Shown here: one piece after another, positions 47,601 to 63,050 of the stretch
How positions within the stretch are numbered: position 1 is the first letter of the stretch
Layout: every line of letters begins with the position of its first letter
Source: Mangifera indica
Lineage: Eukaryota; Streptophyta; Magnoliopsida; Sapindales; Anacardiaceae
Direction: 5' to 3'
Assembly: GCF_011075055.1 (NCBI RefSeq)
Contig: NC_058145.1
Location: 8,031,228 to 8,095,227, forward strand
DNA: 64,000 bases
Program-made: the position numbers and the translations under genes
The notes under the pieces: generated by a model
Told to the model about the DNA's origin: nothing
Database searches by the model: none
The model's input: only the letters and a program-made list of their open reading frames with translations

Positions 47601-50600
47601 AAATCCTAGGTAGTGCAACCATTCCAACCTTAGATGATGTATTTGTTTATCTGCTCAGAGTTTCCTCTACTACAGAACCCTAAGTTACCAACTCTGCTGC
47701 CTTAGTATCTCGCACTCTGAACCACTTTAGAAAGCCAAGTGATCATGGGAGTAGAGGCGATTGTCCAAAATGCAGTTACTGTAACAGATGAAAACATACT
47801 CGAGAAAAATGCTATAAGCTACATAAGAAGCCTACACACAATGTTAAAGTTGCACAATCAGTCCCTCAATCAACTCCTCTTGATCATCGTCCAGAAATTT
47901 CAACAAGACAGCCTCAATCAATTACTCTTACAGGAGTCGATTACGAAGAATATCTTTAGTACCAAGCAACGAAACAATCATCTCAATCCTCTGTTGCTTC
48001 CTTTGCACAATCTGGTAACTCGATCGCTTGCTTATCACAGTCTTCCACTCTAGCACAAAAGTTGTAGCTAAAGCCATAAGACATACTAACCTGTTACCCA
48101 CTCTATCTTTAGATTTTGTCCTTTATCTTCCTAATTCCCTATTTAATCTCGTTTCAGTTAGTAAATTAACAAAAACCTTGAATTGTTCTATTACATTTAT
48201 TAATGATGTCTTTGTTATACAGGATCGAAATTCGAGCAAGACGATTGGCACAGGACGTGAGTCACAAGGGCTTTATCACTTGTCTCTACCTTCTTCCATT
48301 GCTTGCACTGCTATTGAGTCTCCAACTCTTCTCCACAACCGCTTGGGGCATCCTAGTTTATCCAAGCTTCAGAAGAGGGTCCCTAGTTTATCCAATTTAT
48401 CATCTTTTGAGTGTGAGTCTTGTTAACTTGGGAAGCAGTCTCGTAGTTCCTTCCCAAGGCGTGTCAATAATCGAGCTTCGCCTCCATTTGAGTTATTTCA
48501 TTCAGATGTGTGGGATCCTTGTCGAGTCAAGTCTACTTTAAATTTTCAATATTTTATGACGTTCATTAATGATTATTCGCGTTGCACGTAGATATTTTTA
48601 ATGAAAAGTCGGTCTGAGTTATTTTCTCATTTTCAATCATTTTGTGTTGAAGTTAAAACACAATTTAATTTTTCTATACGCACGTTACATAGTGATAATG
48701 CAAGTGAATACTTTTCCAATCCTTTCACAAATTTCATGTCTTCACAAGAGATTCTTCGTTAGTCTTCTTGTGCTTATATCCCACAACAAAATGGGATTGT
48801 TGAGTGCAAAAATAGACACCTTATTGAAACTACTCATACATTATTATTACATTCACATACTCCTATGCATTTTTAGGCTGATGCAGTTCTCATTGCTTGT
48901 TATCTCATTAATTGAATGCCCTTTTCAGTATTGCAACATCAGATTCTTTATTCAATTCTCTTCTACTGGTCCTTTATACACTATTCCTCCATGTGTCTTT
49001 AGTTGCACATGCTTTGTACATAACCTTTCCCTAGGTCATGATAAATTATCTGTTAGGTCTATCAAATGTATTTCTTGGTTACTCTCGTCTTCAGAAAGGT
49101 TACAAATGTTACTCTCCTACGACACGTCGTTACTTTATTTCCACTCATGTTACTTTCTTTGAGTCCTCTCCTTCTCTTCATTTGAAATCCAATCTCTTAT
49201 CACTAAGAGTTTTTCATTACCTATTTTTATTCCTACTCTCGATGTACATCCTACAGTCGTCCCACAATCTACACCCACACAAAATCTGGAACCTATTCCC
49301 CAAATAACTGACTGTCTAGCAGGTATTGATATCACTTCTATTGCTCCAACGACTCACTTCCTACTCCTGTATGTAGCCCGACTGAGGTCTTATCTCCTGA
49401 TGACCAATTTCGTATTGTCAGTCGTAAAGCTGTAAGATCTTCTCGTAATCCTCATCCTATTTACACTTTTCTTAGTTATCATCGTCTATCCTCACCATAT
49501 CATGCCTTTGTATCCTCTTTGTCCTCCATTTCAATTCCTAAATCTGTTAGTGAGGCTATTTCTAATCCAGGCTAGAGGCACGCAATGGTGGATGAAATGA
49601 CTGCGTTACATCATAATGGTACTTGGAAGTTGGTTAAATTACCTTCAGGTCACTCCACTATTGATTGTCGTTGGGTTTACACAGTCAAGACTGGTCCTCA
49701 TGGTACTATTGATCGTCTTAAGGCCAGGTTGGTTGCTAAAGGTTATACTCAGGTTTATGGTTTGGATTATGGTGACACATTCTCTCCAGCAACCAAAATA
49801 TCTTTCGTTCGGTTATTCTTATCTATGGCTGCCATTTGTCATTGACCCTTGTTTCAGTTAGACATAAAAAATGCCTTTCTTCATGGTGAGCTTTAGGAGG
49901 AGATATATATGGAGCAACCGCCTGGTTTTGTTGCTCAGAGGGAGTCTGATTTGGTTTGTAAACTTCGACGCTCACTATATAGTCTAAAACAATCTCCAAA
50001 TGCCTAGTTTGGACGCTTTAGTACAGTTATTCAAGAATTTGGTATGACTCGATGTGAGTCAGATCATTCTGTATTTTACAGACACACGTCGCGAGGGAAG
50101 TTTATTTATCTGGTTGTTTATGTTGACGACATTGTCATCACTAGTGATGATCATGAGGGTATTAATCAGTTAAAGCAGCATCTATTTGATCATTTCTAGA
50201 CCAACGACTTGGGAACACTTAAATACTTTCTTGGGATAGAAGTTGCTCAATTTAAGACAGGTATTATTATCTCTCAAAGGAAGTATGTCTTGGATATCTT
50301 AAAGGAGACAGGGATGTTGGACTGTAAACCCATTGATTCTCTTATGGACCCTAATACTAAACTTGTGCCAGGACAGAGGGAGCCACTTGCAAACCCTGGG
50401 AAATATTGGAGGTTAGAAGGCAAACTCAACTATCTGACTATCACAAGACCAAATATCTCTTTTCCAGTTAGTGTTGTCAGTCAATTCCTCCAATCTCCGT
50501 ACGATTCTCATTGGGATACAACTATTCGAATCCTGAGGTATATTAAGAAAGCACCAGGAAAAGGATTACTTAATGAAGATAGGGGTCATACTCAGATTGT

Positions 50601-53600
50601 TGGATATTCTTATGCTGATTGGGCAGGATCTCCGTCTGATAGACGCTTGACTTCAGGATATTGTATTCTTGTTAGTGGCAACTTGGTTTCGTGGAAAAGT
50701 AAAAAGCAAGATGTTGTAGCTAGATCTAGTGCAGAGGAAAAATATCGTGCTATGACATTGGCTACCTGTGAGCTTGTATGGTTGAAACAATTGATTCAAG
50801 AGTTCAAATTTGCAGATATATCACAGATGAAGCTTCTTTATGATAACCAAACAACACTTCATATTGCTTCTAATCTAGTATTCCATGAAAGAACGAAACA
50901 TATAAAAATAAACTGTCATTTCATTCGAGAGAAGATTCTATCAAGGTGTATAGCTACCGACCATGTCAGCTCCAATGATCAACTTGCAGATATCCTTACT
51001 AAGTCTCTTAGGAGTTCTCGTATTAAATTCATTTGTAACAAGCTTGGTGCATATGATTTGTATGCTCTAGTTTGAAGGGGAGTGTTGAGTTGTATATAAG
51101 TTGTATCTCTAAATTAGCAAGCTAATAATTAGGCTGATTGTATCTTTGTAAAATAGGAAAATACATATAATATTTCCTAAAGTAGGATTTAGAATTTCAT
51201 ATAAATATTGATATAAATTTATTCTTTTGATATATATAAAAAATATTCTCAAAGTTATTCACAGCGGCATCTTGAAATTCCTTAAGCACCCCATAAAGAA
51301 GTGAGAAGGCAAACTACATCTCACAACTCACAATTGTTCCCTTCTCTTCCCAATAAAAAAGCCAAATATTTCTTTACAACCAAATAACCCAAACAATATC
51401 CAAAACAATGTAACTCCAAAGAGTTTTAGGTTTCTTTCCTCTCTCGAAATAATACTCCGCACAAGATATGCATTACAACAACTTGAAATATCCAAAGACA
51501 TCTTAGCTTCTCTACAAGCTATCGCCCATAAATTTGAGACCAAAACAAAATATAGGAATATATTGCTATAAGAATTTGTACTTCTTTTACCATTTCACAC
51601 CAGAATCAAAATAGGATACTATTATTATTATTCTTTTTTTATGGATGACATCACTTAATTTCGCATTGGGCTAAAGCCTACAAACGAATTTTGCATCGCT
51701 TAATTTTACAAGGATTTGGATGACATCACTCAATTGTTCTCTTCTCTTTTCCCACCAAAGGCTAAAGCCCACAAAAGGATTTTGCATCACTCAATTTTAC
51801 AAGGATTTGGATGACATCACTTAATTGTTCTCTTATCTTTTCCCACCAAAGGGACCATTGTAAACCACATTTGCATCCAATCAGTTAGAATTGATGCCAT
51901 TGTCACTTTGAATCATGACATACCATTGAGAATCTTTACACGAGAAAATCTCCAAAGTTTTTTGGCTACGAGAGCCTTATTCTTTTCTGACAAATTACAA
52001 GTACCAAGCCACTCTATGTACTTAAGCCTACAAGTCTACCTAATAAGATGAGAATCTTTGCTCCTATCACACCTTCCTATAAGAACTCCATTATCATTCT
52101 TTCTATTCTTGTTGCAAACCCAGCAGGAACCCGAACAAAGAAAGAAAGTAAACTGGAACAACCACTAAAACGTATAAATAAGGTTGAGTCTACCCCTTTT
52201 AGAAAGTTTTATTTGTTCAATATTTTAAGCAAAACTTTTTTGAAACCTATTCAACCCTTTCTGGCGTTTACATGCAATCCTTCAAAAAATGACTCAATTT
52301 GATCAGTAGAATGTCATCGCATATAACATTTATAATCAAATGCACTAAATATTTTGTCCCAATCAAATTCCTACTACATGACAATGGAAACCAAATAATC
52401 TGTTTGTTGGGCTTATTTCATTCTAGAAATGAAATCGCCAGCTTAACTTGCTGAAAATATAACGTTTGTCCATGGCACAAAAGTTGCATATAAAAGATAA
52501 TGATCAGGTGCTTTGGTTAACAAAACCCCTAAAAAAATATAAAGAAAGTAAAAAGAAAAGAGAAAAACTAACTTCACATAAATTAGTGAAAATATACCTC
52601 ATTTAATCGTGGAGTAATGCGCATAACCTCTGGACCTCTGCTATCAATTCTAATGTTAGATCCAACAGCATCAGTAACATCAATGCTCTCTGTTCCCTTT
52701 AACTCCCAATTTCGCGATTTGAATGCAAAAGGTTTTGATGTAAGGGCTCCAACAGGACAGATATCTATCACATTCCCAGAAAGTTCACTTGTCATAAGTT
52801 TTTCCACATAAGTTCCAATTTCCTCTCCACTGCCACGGCCTAAGATGCCAAGATCTTGTACTCCAGCCACTTCTGTTGCAAACCTGACACACCTGTTCGG
52901 CCAGAAATTAATTATGTATCAGAAGCCTGTACTATCATGACAAAAGAGCAAACACACTAAACTGACAAAAGTTATTATAGAAATCAACGACATGCTAACT
53001 AATTGCTAAAACCCATCAAAAGAGCAGATAGTATAAATTAAAATTGGCTTTGTAATCTTGAAGGGTTAGATTTTGGGAGATTCCAGTCTTGGTTAAAAAA
53101 TTTAATGATCCTAGGCCCTATATTCTTCACTTTTTTATTTCTTTTCAAATTTTTATGCAGCTTTTCATCATAAAGCATTAAGATAATCTCCAAATTCTGC
53201 AAATTTGGATCCTTAGTTCAAACATTGACAAATGATAAGTATCTTCAAATAAATTTTATCTCCACAAGGTGAACGAAAAGAAAAAGTAACATAATTCTGA
53301 TATATCAACATTTAATACTAAATTCGACTATTACTAAATATATATGAATTTCTCTAAGATACTATAGATTTACTATGCACATAAGGATGATTAATAGCAC
53401 CTGACAAAAGAAAACAGATTAAAAAAAATGAATTTTCTAAAGCACAACTTTGAAGCAATCACACAAAGCCAAGGAGGAATATACAACAAACATTAATATA
53501 TTTTTATCTTGAGACTGTAGCATATTGCACAAATAACCAAAAAAAAAGGCTATATCAAAATTAAATCATCAAATAAAGTAACACTATTGCACATGTATGT

Positions 53601-55095
53601 ATCTGCTCAAGCTACCTAATTAAACTTGATAAAATTAACTCAAATTAAAAAAAAAAATCAAATAAAAGACTGCTTAAGCATATACATAAATATGTAATAT
53701 TGTTACATCACTTGATGACCAAATTTGCTAATAGCACCAAGTTTTTTGGTTATCTGTACAGTATAATACAATCAATTTGGATTTCACAAATCATTTCATC
53801 ACAAATACAAACTACCGAAAGCTCAATTGAACATTGTCAATTTGGTTGGTCCAAGATAAGACATTTTGTTATACTGTATTTTCGCCAACTACAGCTAATG
53901 ACCCTTTGCCAAATAATAAACACAAAAAGGGAATTCCAAAGAAGAGCCAAAATTTTGAAACATACAACAAATAGTTCAACAGAAAACATTTGTAAGACAA
54001 CTGATTTCACCATATTCTAACCTTGTACACTGGATACACCGAGTCATCACAGTCTTCACCAACGGTCCCAGATTCTTATCAACTACAGACCTTTTCATTT
54101 CAGTAAACCGGCCGCGATCAGATCCAAAGGCCATAGACTGATCTTGGAGATCACATTCTCCACCCTGGTCACAAATTGGACAATCCAAAGGATGATTCAT
54201 CAACAAAAACTCCATCACCCCTTCCCGTGCCTTCTTAGCAACAGGTGTGTCTGTCTTAATTTTCATCCCTAAATATCATAACACTCTTATAAATAAAACC
54301 CTCCTCAAATGAACAGAAACATAGAGATCACGATATTAAACCCACTCTGAAAACTAAAACTCTTTAGGATTAAATCAATACACGTAGTTAAAAACACCAG
54401 CATATGAAAAACAATAACTTCAATGCACCAATTAATTTGAAAAAAAAAAAAAAGAGAGAGAGAGAGAGACAAACTCTACAAGATAAATCATAAAAGCCAG
54501 AAATGAAACAGCATACATAAAAATAATCATAATAAATAATTATTGATGAACTCTGATGACAAATTATAACCCGTCCCCTGATCCTAACATAGAAATATAA
54601 TTAATTTCATATAATGATATATTAGAGAAACTTAAATAAAAAAATATAAAACATAAATTATAAAGTGATTATCAAAATAAAAAAAATCGAACCGGGAAGA
54701 GCAGGCATAGCACAAGAAGCAACAGGCTTGGGCGACTTCTCAACCTCAACTAGACACATACGGCAATTTCCAGCAATAGAAAGCCTACTGTGGTAGCAAA
54801 ATCTGGGAATATCTACGCCAGCCACTTCACAAGCTTGTAAAACAGTAAAGCCCTTGGGGATTTTGACCGGATACCCATCAACGAACACCTCGATCGCATC
54901 TTCAGGATTAGGGAAGTGAACCTGGGCACCGCCGACGGGGGTTCGCGTAGAAATATTTGGTTGGGCGAGGGCCTCGGCCCCCGCAGATTCCGGTGATTGG
55001 AGTTCAGGTTTAGTGAAGATAGAGCGCGCAAACATGCTGAAATTGGGAGATTTGAGGGGCCTCATTGCCCTTGAAGCCAACAACCCTAAACCCAT
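44626..55095 (-). CDS. NDUFS1: Mitochondrial complex I 75-kDa subunit (NADH-ubiquinone oxidoreductase)
   Basis: The largest iron-sulfur subunit of the complex I NADH-oxidising arm; it relays electrons from FMN toward the quinone site. Exons in gene order: 55095-54693, 54268-54022, 52892-52598, 46133-45759, 45525-44626; all junctions are GT-AG and the frame closes at 739 aa. The start [13 protein letters not shown] was chosen because it begins an Arg/Ser-rich, acid-free mitochondrial presequence; the open frame continues upstream but that part lacks homology. Iron-sulfur ligands are complete: C100, C111, C114 and C128 (2Fe-2S); H160, C164, C167 and C173 (4Fe-4S with His); C212, C215, C218 and C262 (4Fe-4S). 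The molybdopterin-type domain follows from exon 4. Intron 3 is 6464 bp because of a copia insertion in antisense orientation. The gene looks functional. Confidence 0.96.
46319..46499 (+). repeat. 5' LTR of the copia element
   Basis: 181 bp, TG...CA ends, followed directly by the primer-binding site. It includes a TATATATATAAAAT element near 46478 that may serve as the TATA box. Confidence 0.93.
47045..51075 (+). pseudogene. Copia gag-pol, many stop codons
   Basis: Order of domains: gag of the UBN2 type (47045-47683), a CCHC zinc knuckle near 47764-47810 with a TGA (47789-47791) inside, a GAG-pre-integrase segment ([15 protein letters not shown], ~48320), integrase core (48470-48900: [17 protein letters not shown]), reverse transcriptase (49585-50250; VYVDDIVI catalytic motif near 50125) and RNase H (50590-51075, ending LADILTKSL). 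No protease active-site motif was found. Stops include 48424, 48589, 48760, 48874, 48913, 49573, 49843, 49894, 50005 and 50197. At least one frame change occurs between 48900 and 49560. Gag-Pol order with integrase before RT identifies Ty1/copia. Confidence 0.93.
51083..51263 (+). repeat. 3' LTR of the copia element
   Basis: 181 bp, the same length as the 5' LTR, preceded by the polypurine tract and followed by the GCGGC duplication. Confidence 0.93.
51300..52140 (-). pseudogene. LINE (non-LTR retrotransposon) fragment in intron 3
   Basis: On the - strand, 52140-51900 encodes a decayed stretch like the region after the LINE reverse transcriptase: a [17 protein letters not shown] block, then after a frame change HLI, and [17 protein letters not shown], which corresponds to the GNL..N.ALLAKWLWRF motif of plant LINEs. 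Stops and a frameshift break it. The - strand frame 51543-51328 may be the following zinc-finger-like end, which is less certain. The 3' tail was not found; the copia element lies immediately beyond. Confidence 0.6.
51643..51860. repeat. Imperfect short tandem repeat in intron 3
   Basis: GGATGACATCAC-T-AATT recurs at 51643, 51718 and 51809, with shared GGCTAAAGCC-ACAAA and TTTTGCATC-CT-AATTTTACAAGGATTT blocks between, giving units of about 75 and 91 bp. Confidence 0.8.
54434..54469. repeat. A-tract and (GA)n microsatellite in intron 1 of the complex I gene
   Basis: A run of about 15 A residues is followed by seven or eight GA units. It is a simple sequence with no further signal. Confidence 0.9.
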
Positions 55096-55520
55096 TGTTT
55101 TTTTAGTCTGCCTGCTCAGCCGTTTTGAGTTTGAGGAGTGAAATGTGGAGCGTTGCGTTTCTGTTGCTGATTGCAAAACTTGTTACTACTTCATTCGACT
55201 TCCATGTTTTGTTTGGGCTTTTGAATTTGGTGTACGTGGCCATTCTTATTTGAGCGGTTATGCGTGTAAATATTATTTTATTTTAAATTTAAAATTATTT
55301 AACAACATAATAATAAAATATAAATATAAATTTATATGTAGTTTTATTATTTTTATTTTTAACTGATTACAGTGATATATTTTTTTGTGTTAGATTTTTG
55401 TGTCAGCTTGTAAGCCTAGTTGTGACAACAGGCTAAAAGTGTCTCTTTTCATGTCATAGGGATGATGAATAATTCTCGTCCTCACCTTAACAAGCTATTG
55501 TTATATGTTTTCTCATCATG
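55096..55520 (-). promoter_or_regulatory. Upstream region of the complex I gene
   Basis: The 5' leader and presumed promoter of the - strand complex I gene. AT-rich from 55265 to 55380. No core promoter element can be fixed by eye. Confidence 0.4.
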
Positions 55521-55524
55521 TTTT

Positions 55525-55904
55525 TCACACTTTAGCACCTCCATTGTTATCGTTTTCCTCCTCCTTTTCAAGATTTTCAGTCTTGGCATAGACAAGAGTG
55601 TTTATAGGACATACAAGCGAGGTGGGTTTGGAGCTTGCGGTTGCCATCCTCACCACGGACAATCCAGGGAATGAAGAGATGTTGGGGTCCACCAAATTTG
55701 ACATTATCATCTTCATTTTAGTGGAAATAGTGTTGTGAGAGAGTGGTTGATGTAGGTTTGGGCTTTGTTGGAGTGAATCAGATGTTGAATTGAACTGAAT
55801 ATGTAGGAGAAGCTGAAGAGGAAAAGCAAGTGAGTGTACGGAAAGGGTTTTGTGAGGAGTGAAGAGACGAGTGTGGGTGTTGATATTGTTGCTACAGAAG
55901 TCAT
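55525..55904 (-). other. Possible small gene, unrecognised
   Basis: Two adjacent - strand frames look more gene-like than the AT-rich surroundings. The first begins at 55904 in a good start context (CAAAAATGACTTC) and encodes 63 aa with a Ser/Thr-rich start (MTSVATISTPTLVSSLLTKP) like a chloroplast transit peptide. The second, 55716-55525, encodes 63 aa in another frame (VVRMATASSKPTSLVCPIN, then an acidic tail with KEEENDNN). They would need a frameshift or splice to join, and I do not see a clear intron. I recognise neither. This could be a real small protein gene, a broken one, or chance. Confidence 0.25.
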
Positions 55905-59238
<3,334 letters not shown>

Positions 59239-62200
59239 TTATAACAATGGACAACTATTGTCAATGGATATACTATGAAATTTGGGATATTTTGTAAAAG
59301 TTATCTCTGCTTGATTATGACAAGGGATAACTATTATTCCAACACTATCATTTTGTATACTCAAATTTATAACTAATTTTCTTAACCAAATAGTTTCTTG
59401 CATAATTACTAAACAGATTATATACCGGTTTCCATTGTGGATAAAACTATGCATATCTGTTTCTTATTATTCTAAGATATGATGCCCTTTTGAGTAATAA
59501 TGCAAAACCAAAGTGGATTTGCATTGATCTAAATCACCTCCCCAATTGACATCTCAATGGCCAATCAAATGCAAATTTGATCTTTAATAACATAAATAAT
59601 AATCCACAATGCTTTTTAAATATCTCAATATCCTCTTGATAACTTTTCATTGCTCTTTTCTAAAATGTAACTAGTATCGACTAACCAATTTAACAACAAA
59701 AAAATGTTTGGGCATGCACACATCATAACATACATAAGGCTTCCAAAGCCATTTAAATAACGTACTTTTCATATTTCTCTTCTTTCATCTTAAGTTTTGG
59801 GGCACATCTCTTGGCTCAACAATTCACCTTTAGACATAAGAGTATTAACATGTTTGCAGCTTACCATATTGAATCGTTTTACAATCTTTCAAATGTAATG
59901 CTTTTATGACAGAGATAAAATTTCTTTGAACACAGTGGTTTTAATTCTTAATATGTGATCTGCCTCACCCAAATGTTTCATGTAAAAAATTCATAGACGA
60001 CCATCCTTTAATAGTCATCATATACTCTAAATCGTTTCCAACTATTAAAACATTATTTACATACAAAGATAAAATTGTAAATTTGTTATTAGACTTTTTT
60101 ATTTAAACACAATGATTTTGATAAATCATTTTTAATTCATAAAACATTTTAATTTTATGAAATTTCAAGTACTACTGTTTGGATGACTATTTTAGGTCAT
60201 ATATTGATCTTTAAAGCTTGCACACTTTGCATTATTAACTTTTAACAACGAAACCTACAAATTGTTCCATGTAGATTTTTTCATCAAACTTTCTACTAAA
60301 GAAAGTTGTCTTAACATTTGTTTGATGCAATTCTAAATCCAAACGTGTCACTATAGCTAGAATCAAATGGACTAAAGTAAATCTTACAATTGGTGAAATA
60401 GTTTTTTCATAATCTATAACTTCTTGTTGTGTATAGCTTTTCATCTCAAGGCAAGTTTTCTGTCTATTAATTGACCAATCCACCTTACGTTTGATCTTGA
60501 GAATCCACTTATTCCCAATAGGCTTTTAACTTAATAGTAAGTCAACCAAACTCCAAACTTGGTTTTTTTTCATAAATTTCATCTCTTCTTCCAATGCTTA
60601 TTGCATTTTTTCTTATTAGAGGATGATAAAGCTTCTTTTATTATTTTAGGTTCTTCATCATCTTGAGAAGCGATAATGAAAATCTTGTTTTCAATTTTAA
60701 AATATTGCTTAGGTACCTTTAGATGATCACTCCTAAATAAATGAGGATTATTGCTCCTACTATCTAAAATAGGTTGGAATTTAATCTTTTGTGCTCTCAC
60801 TGTCTAGAACAGGTAAAGGTACTATCTCTTGGGACTCAATTAATGTTTGTTGAGATGTGTCTATTCTTCATTATTTTTCCATTTCATATAGATGAAGACT
60901 TTTATCAATATCACCCATGTTTAAAAAAAACATCTTCTATGAATGTAACATCTTTTGATATAGTTTCAGTTAATCTTCCAATGAAATTCTTGCCAATAAA
61001 TACATACCTTTTTTGGAGTGTTCAGAGTTCAGAGTATCTTGTAAAAATACATTTCTTTGCCTTTAGTTCTAGTTTTCTAAACTTATGGGAAGAGTTATGG
61101 ATAAATACAACAAACCCCCAAAGTTGCATTTGAATTAAATCAAGCTTTCTACCTATCTATAACTCACAGAGAGTAGAACAACTAATTTAAAAGGTACTCA
61201 GTTAAGTATATATGTAGCAGTTGATAATGCATTAATCCAAAATTGCATTAGAAGATTTGTCTACACCATCATTAGCCTAACCATTTCCAATAAAGTTTGA
61301 TTTCTCCTTATTTTGGCTACACCATTATGTTGCGGAGTTTTTGAAATCGTTAGTTGCCTTACTATTACGTTTTCATTACATAGTTTCTTAAACTCTTCAA
61401 AAAAATGCTCATAACCTAAGTCAATTTTTAAGGATTTTACCCTTTTGTTTAGTTGATTCTCAACATCATTTATAAAGTGTCTAAATCAATTTATTAATTC
61501 TGACTTATAGGAGATTAAGTAAATATGATTGAATTGTATAATTATCTATAAAAGAAATGAAATATGAGACACTATTCCTTGTCTTAATATTCATAGGATC
61601 ACAAACATGTGAGTGTACAAGTTGCACAAGAAGTTCATTTTTGATAATTTTGCCAAATGATTATTTAATAGTTTTTCTAATTAGGTAATGCTCACATATA
61701 GGTAATTCAAATTTTGTAAAAGTTCCTAAGAAACCTTTATGAGTCAATCTATTCATTCTACCTTGGCCAACGTGCCTTAATCTAACATGTCACATATTTG
61801 CATCTATATTCATACTATAAGAAGTAGCAAATAATGAAAAATTAATACTATCATTATCATAATGGAAAGTGTCAAACACCATAACACCATTTAATAATAA
61901 ACTAAACACATAAAAATCAGTACCATCATAAATTTTAACAAAGTTCTTAGAGAAATTTAAATTATATTATAGTTTAAGTAGAACAATCACCAAGACCAAA
62001 TTTCATCGAATATCTAAAGCATATAAGATTTTATGTAGGTGTAGGTTTACCTATCTCACAAAAGTTGTTTGCATGTGTCTATCCCTTTTTCTTTAATCTT
62101 TGTGTTATTCCCTACATAAATCTATTTCATCTCCTTTAGAATTCAACAAAATTCCGTAGAAGCTCCTCTATCATGAGCTACATGTTATGTGATTTCTATC

Positions 62201-62340
62201 TATAGTCCACATAGGATGAGACTCCATTAATAGTACAATACCAAAAACAAAAGTTTCATTGCTTAAAGGTGAAATAATAGAAATTTTGGACAACTTGACT
62301 TTTGTATGTTCATATACACACCTTGTTCTATTTACTTAGT
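59239..62340 (-). pseudogene. Decayed Ty1/copia pol
   Basis: Read on the - strand from high to low coordinates: a GAG-pre-integrase segment (about 61800-61680; RHVGQGRMNRLTHKGFLGTF), integrase core (about 61420-61260; SKTPQHNGVAKIRRNQTLLEM), the integrase-RT spacer (60800-60579), the RT core (60483-60235; YTQQEVIDYEKTISPIVRFT, then DEKIYMEQFVGFVVKS) and an RNase H piece (59454-59239; ETIWLRKLVINL, then FTKYPKFHS). Stops and frame changes are frequent. No LTRs or target duplication were found. It is older than the copia element in the complex I intron. Confidence 0.85.
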
Positions 62341-62369
62341 GCATTTTATGTTTTTTAGCATTATTTATG

Positions 62370-63050
62370 TTGAATTAGGTATTCTTATGTGCAAGAAGAC
62401 ATTTATTTGAGATGTCATAGGCTTTCACGTGACATATGTGACTTCAATGTACATTGTCGAGGATAGTTATTTGAGATGACACCTCGTTATGTAAGCAAAG
62501 GCACAAGACACCATAATAATCTAGATGGACAACTAGGATGTTGGGAAAAAACATCTGTGGATCCCTAAATGGGAGTAATTATGTTGTTTCATGTATCATT
62601 TATACTTATTGAGTGTATCATTACTCACATGTTATGTTATGTGATTTTGTAGGTAAAGTCATGAAACAGCACAGAGGCGACAAGAAGATTAATGGTTCAA
62701 TTTGTTATAGCACATAAAGGCAGGGGCATGGATGTTCTTTTTCATAATTTGATTGATTCATGGTTTATGATATTCATTACATCTATTTATGCATTCTAAC
62801 TTGTTGGATATTTCCTTTATATTGGATTTTGTGGATTCAAACTAGATTTTGGACTTTTATGCATGTTATCCAAACATTGTTTTGAGTAATTGATTGGAGA
62901 AATGGTATCCTTTTAGGAATTATAGAGTTGCATTTATTCTTGTGCATTTAATGATTAGTTTTGCATGCAATAAATTTTAGTAAGACGCATCTCTCGAGGT
63001 ACATATTTTGTGTAGGGTTATACTTCTGGAAAGGGTTGTCACAAGTTTAG
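62370..63050 (+). repeat. Dispersed LTR-like repeat, copy C
   Basis: It shares with 25320-26445 and 28910-29780 the blocks GGCACAAGACACCATAATAAT, TTATTGAGTGTATCA, TGATTTTGTAGGTAAAGTCA, and an end near GGGTTATACTTCTGGAAAGGGTTGTCAC. It is partial relative to the other two and non-coding. Confidence 0.45.

Larger units (their letters stand above)
46319..51263 (+). mobile_element. Full-length Ty1/copia LTR retrotransposon in intron 3 of the complex I gene
   Basis: This 4945-bp element has a perfect 5-bp target duplication, GCGGC (46314-46318 and 51264-51268). Two 181-bp LTRs begin TGTTGAG and end TTCACA (46319-46499 and 51083-51263) and differ at about nine positions (roughly 5%). A primer-binding site (TAGTATTAGAGCC from 46500) resembles the initiator-Met tRNA site with two transitions, and the polypurine tract TTTGAAGGGGAG lies at 51071-51082. 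It runs antisense to the host gene. Many internal stops make it inactive. Confidence 0.95.

Noticed and set aside
47045..51075. Endogenous pararetrovirus, because of a YVDD reverse transcriptase
   Set aside because: UBN2-type gag, integrase before RT, short TG...CA LTRs, Met-tRNA-like primer site and a 5-bp target duplication all identify a copia retrotransposon.
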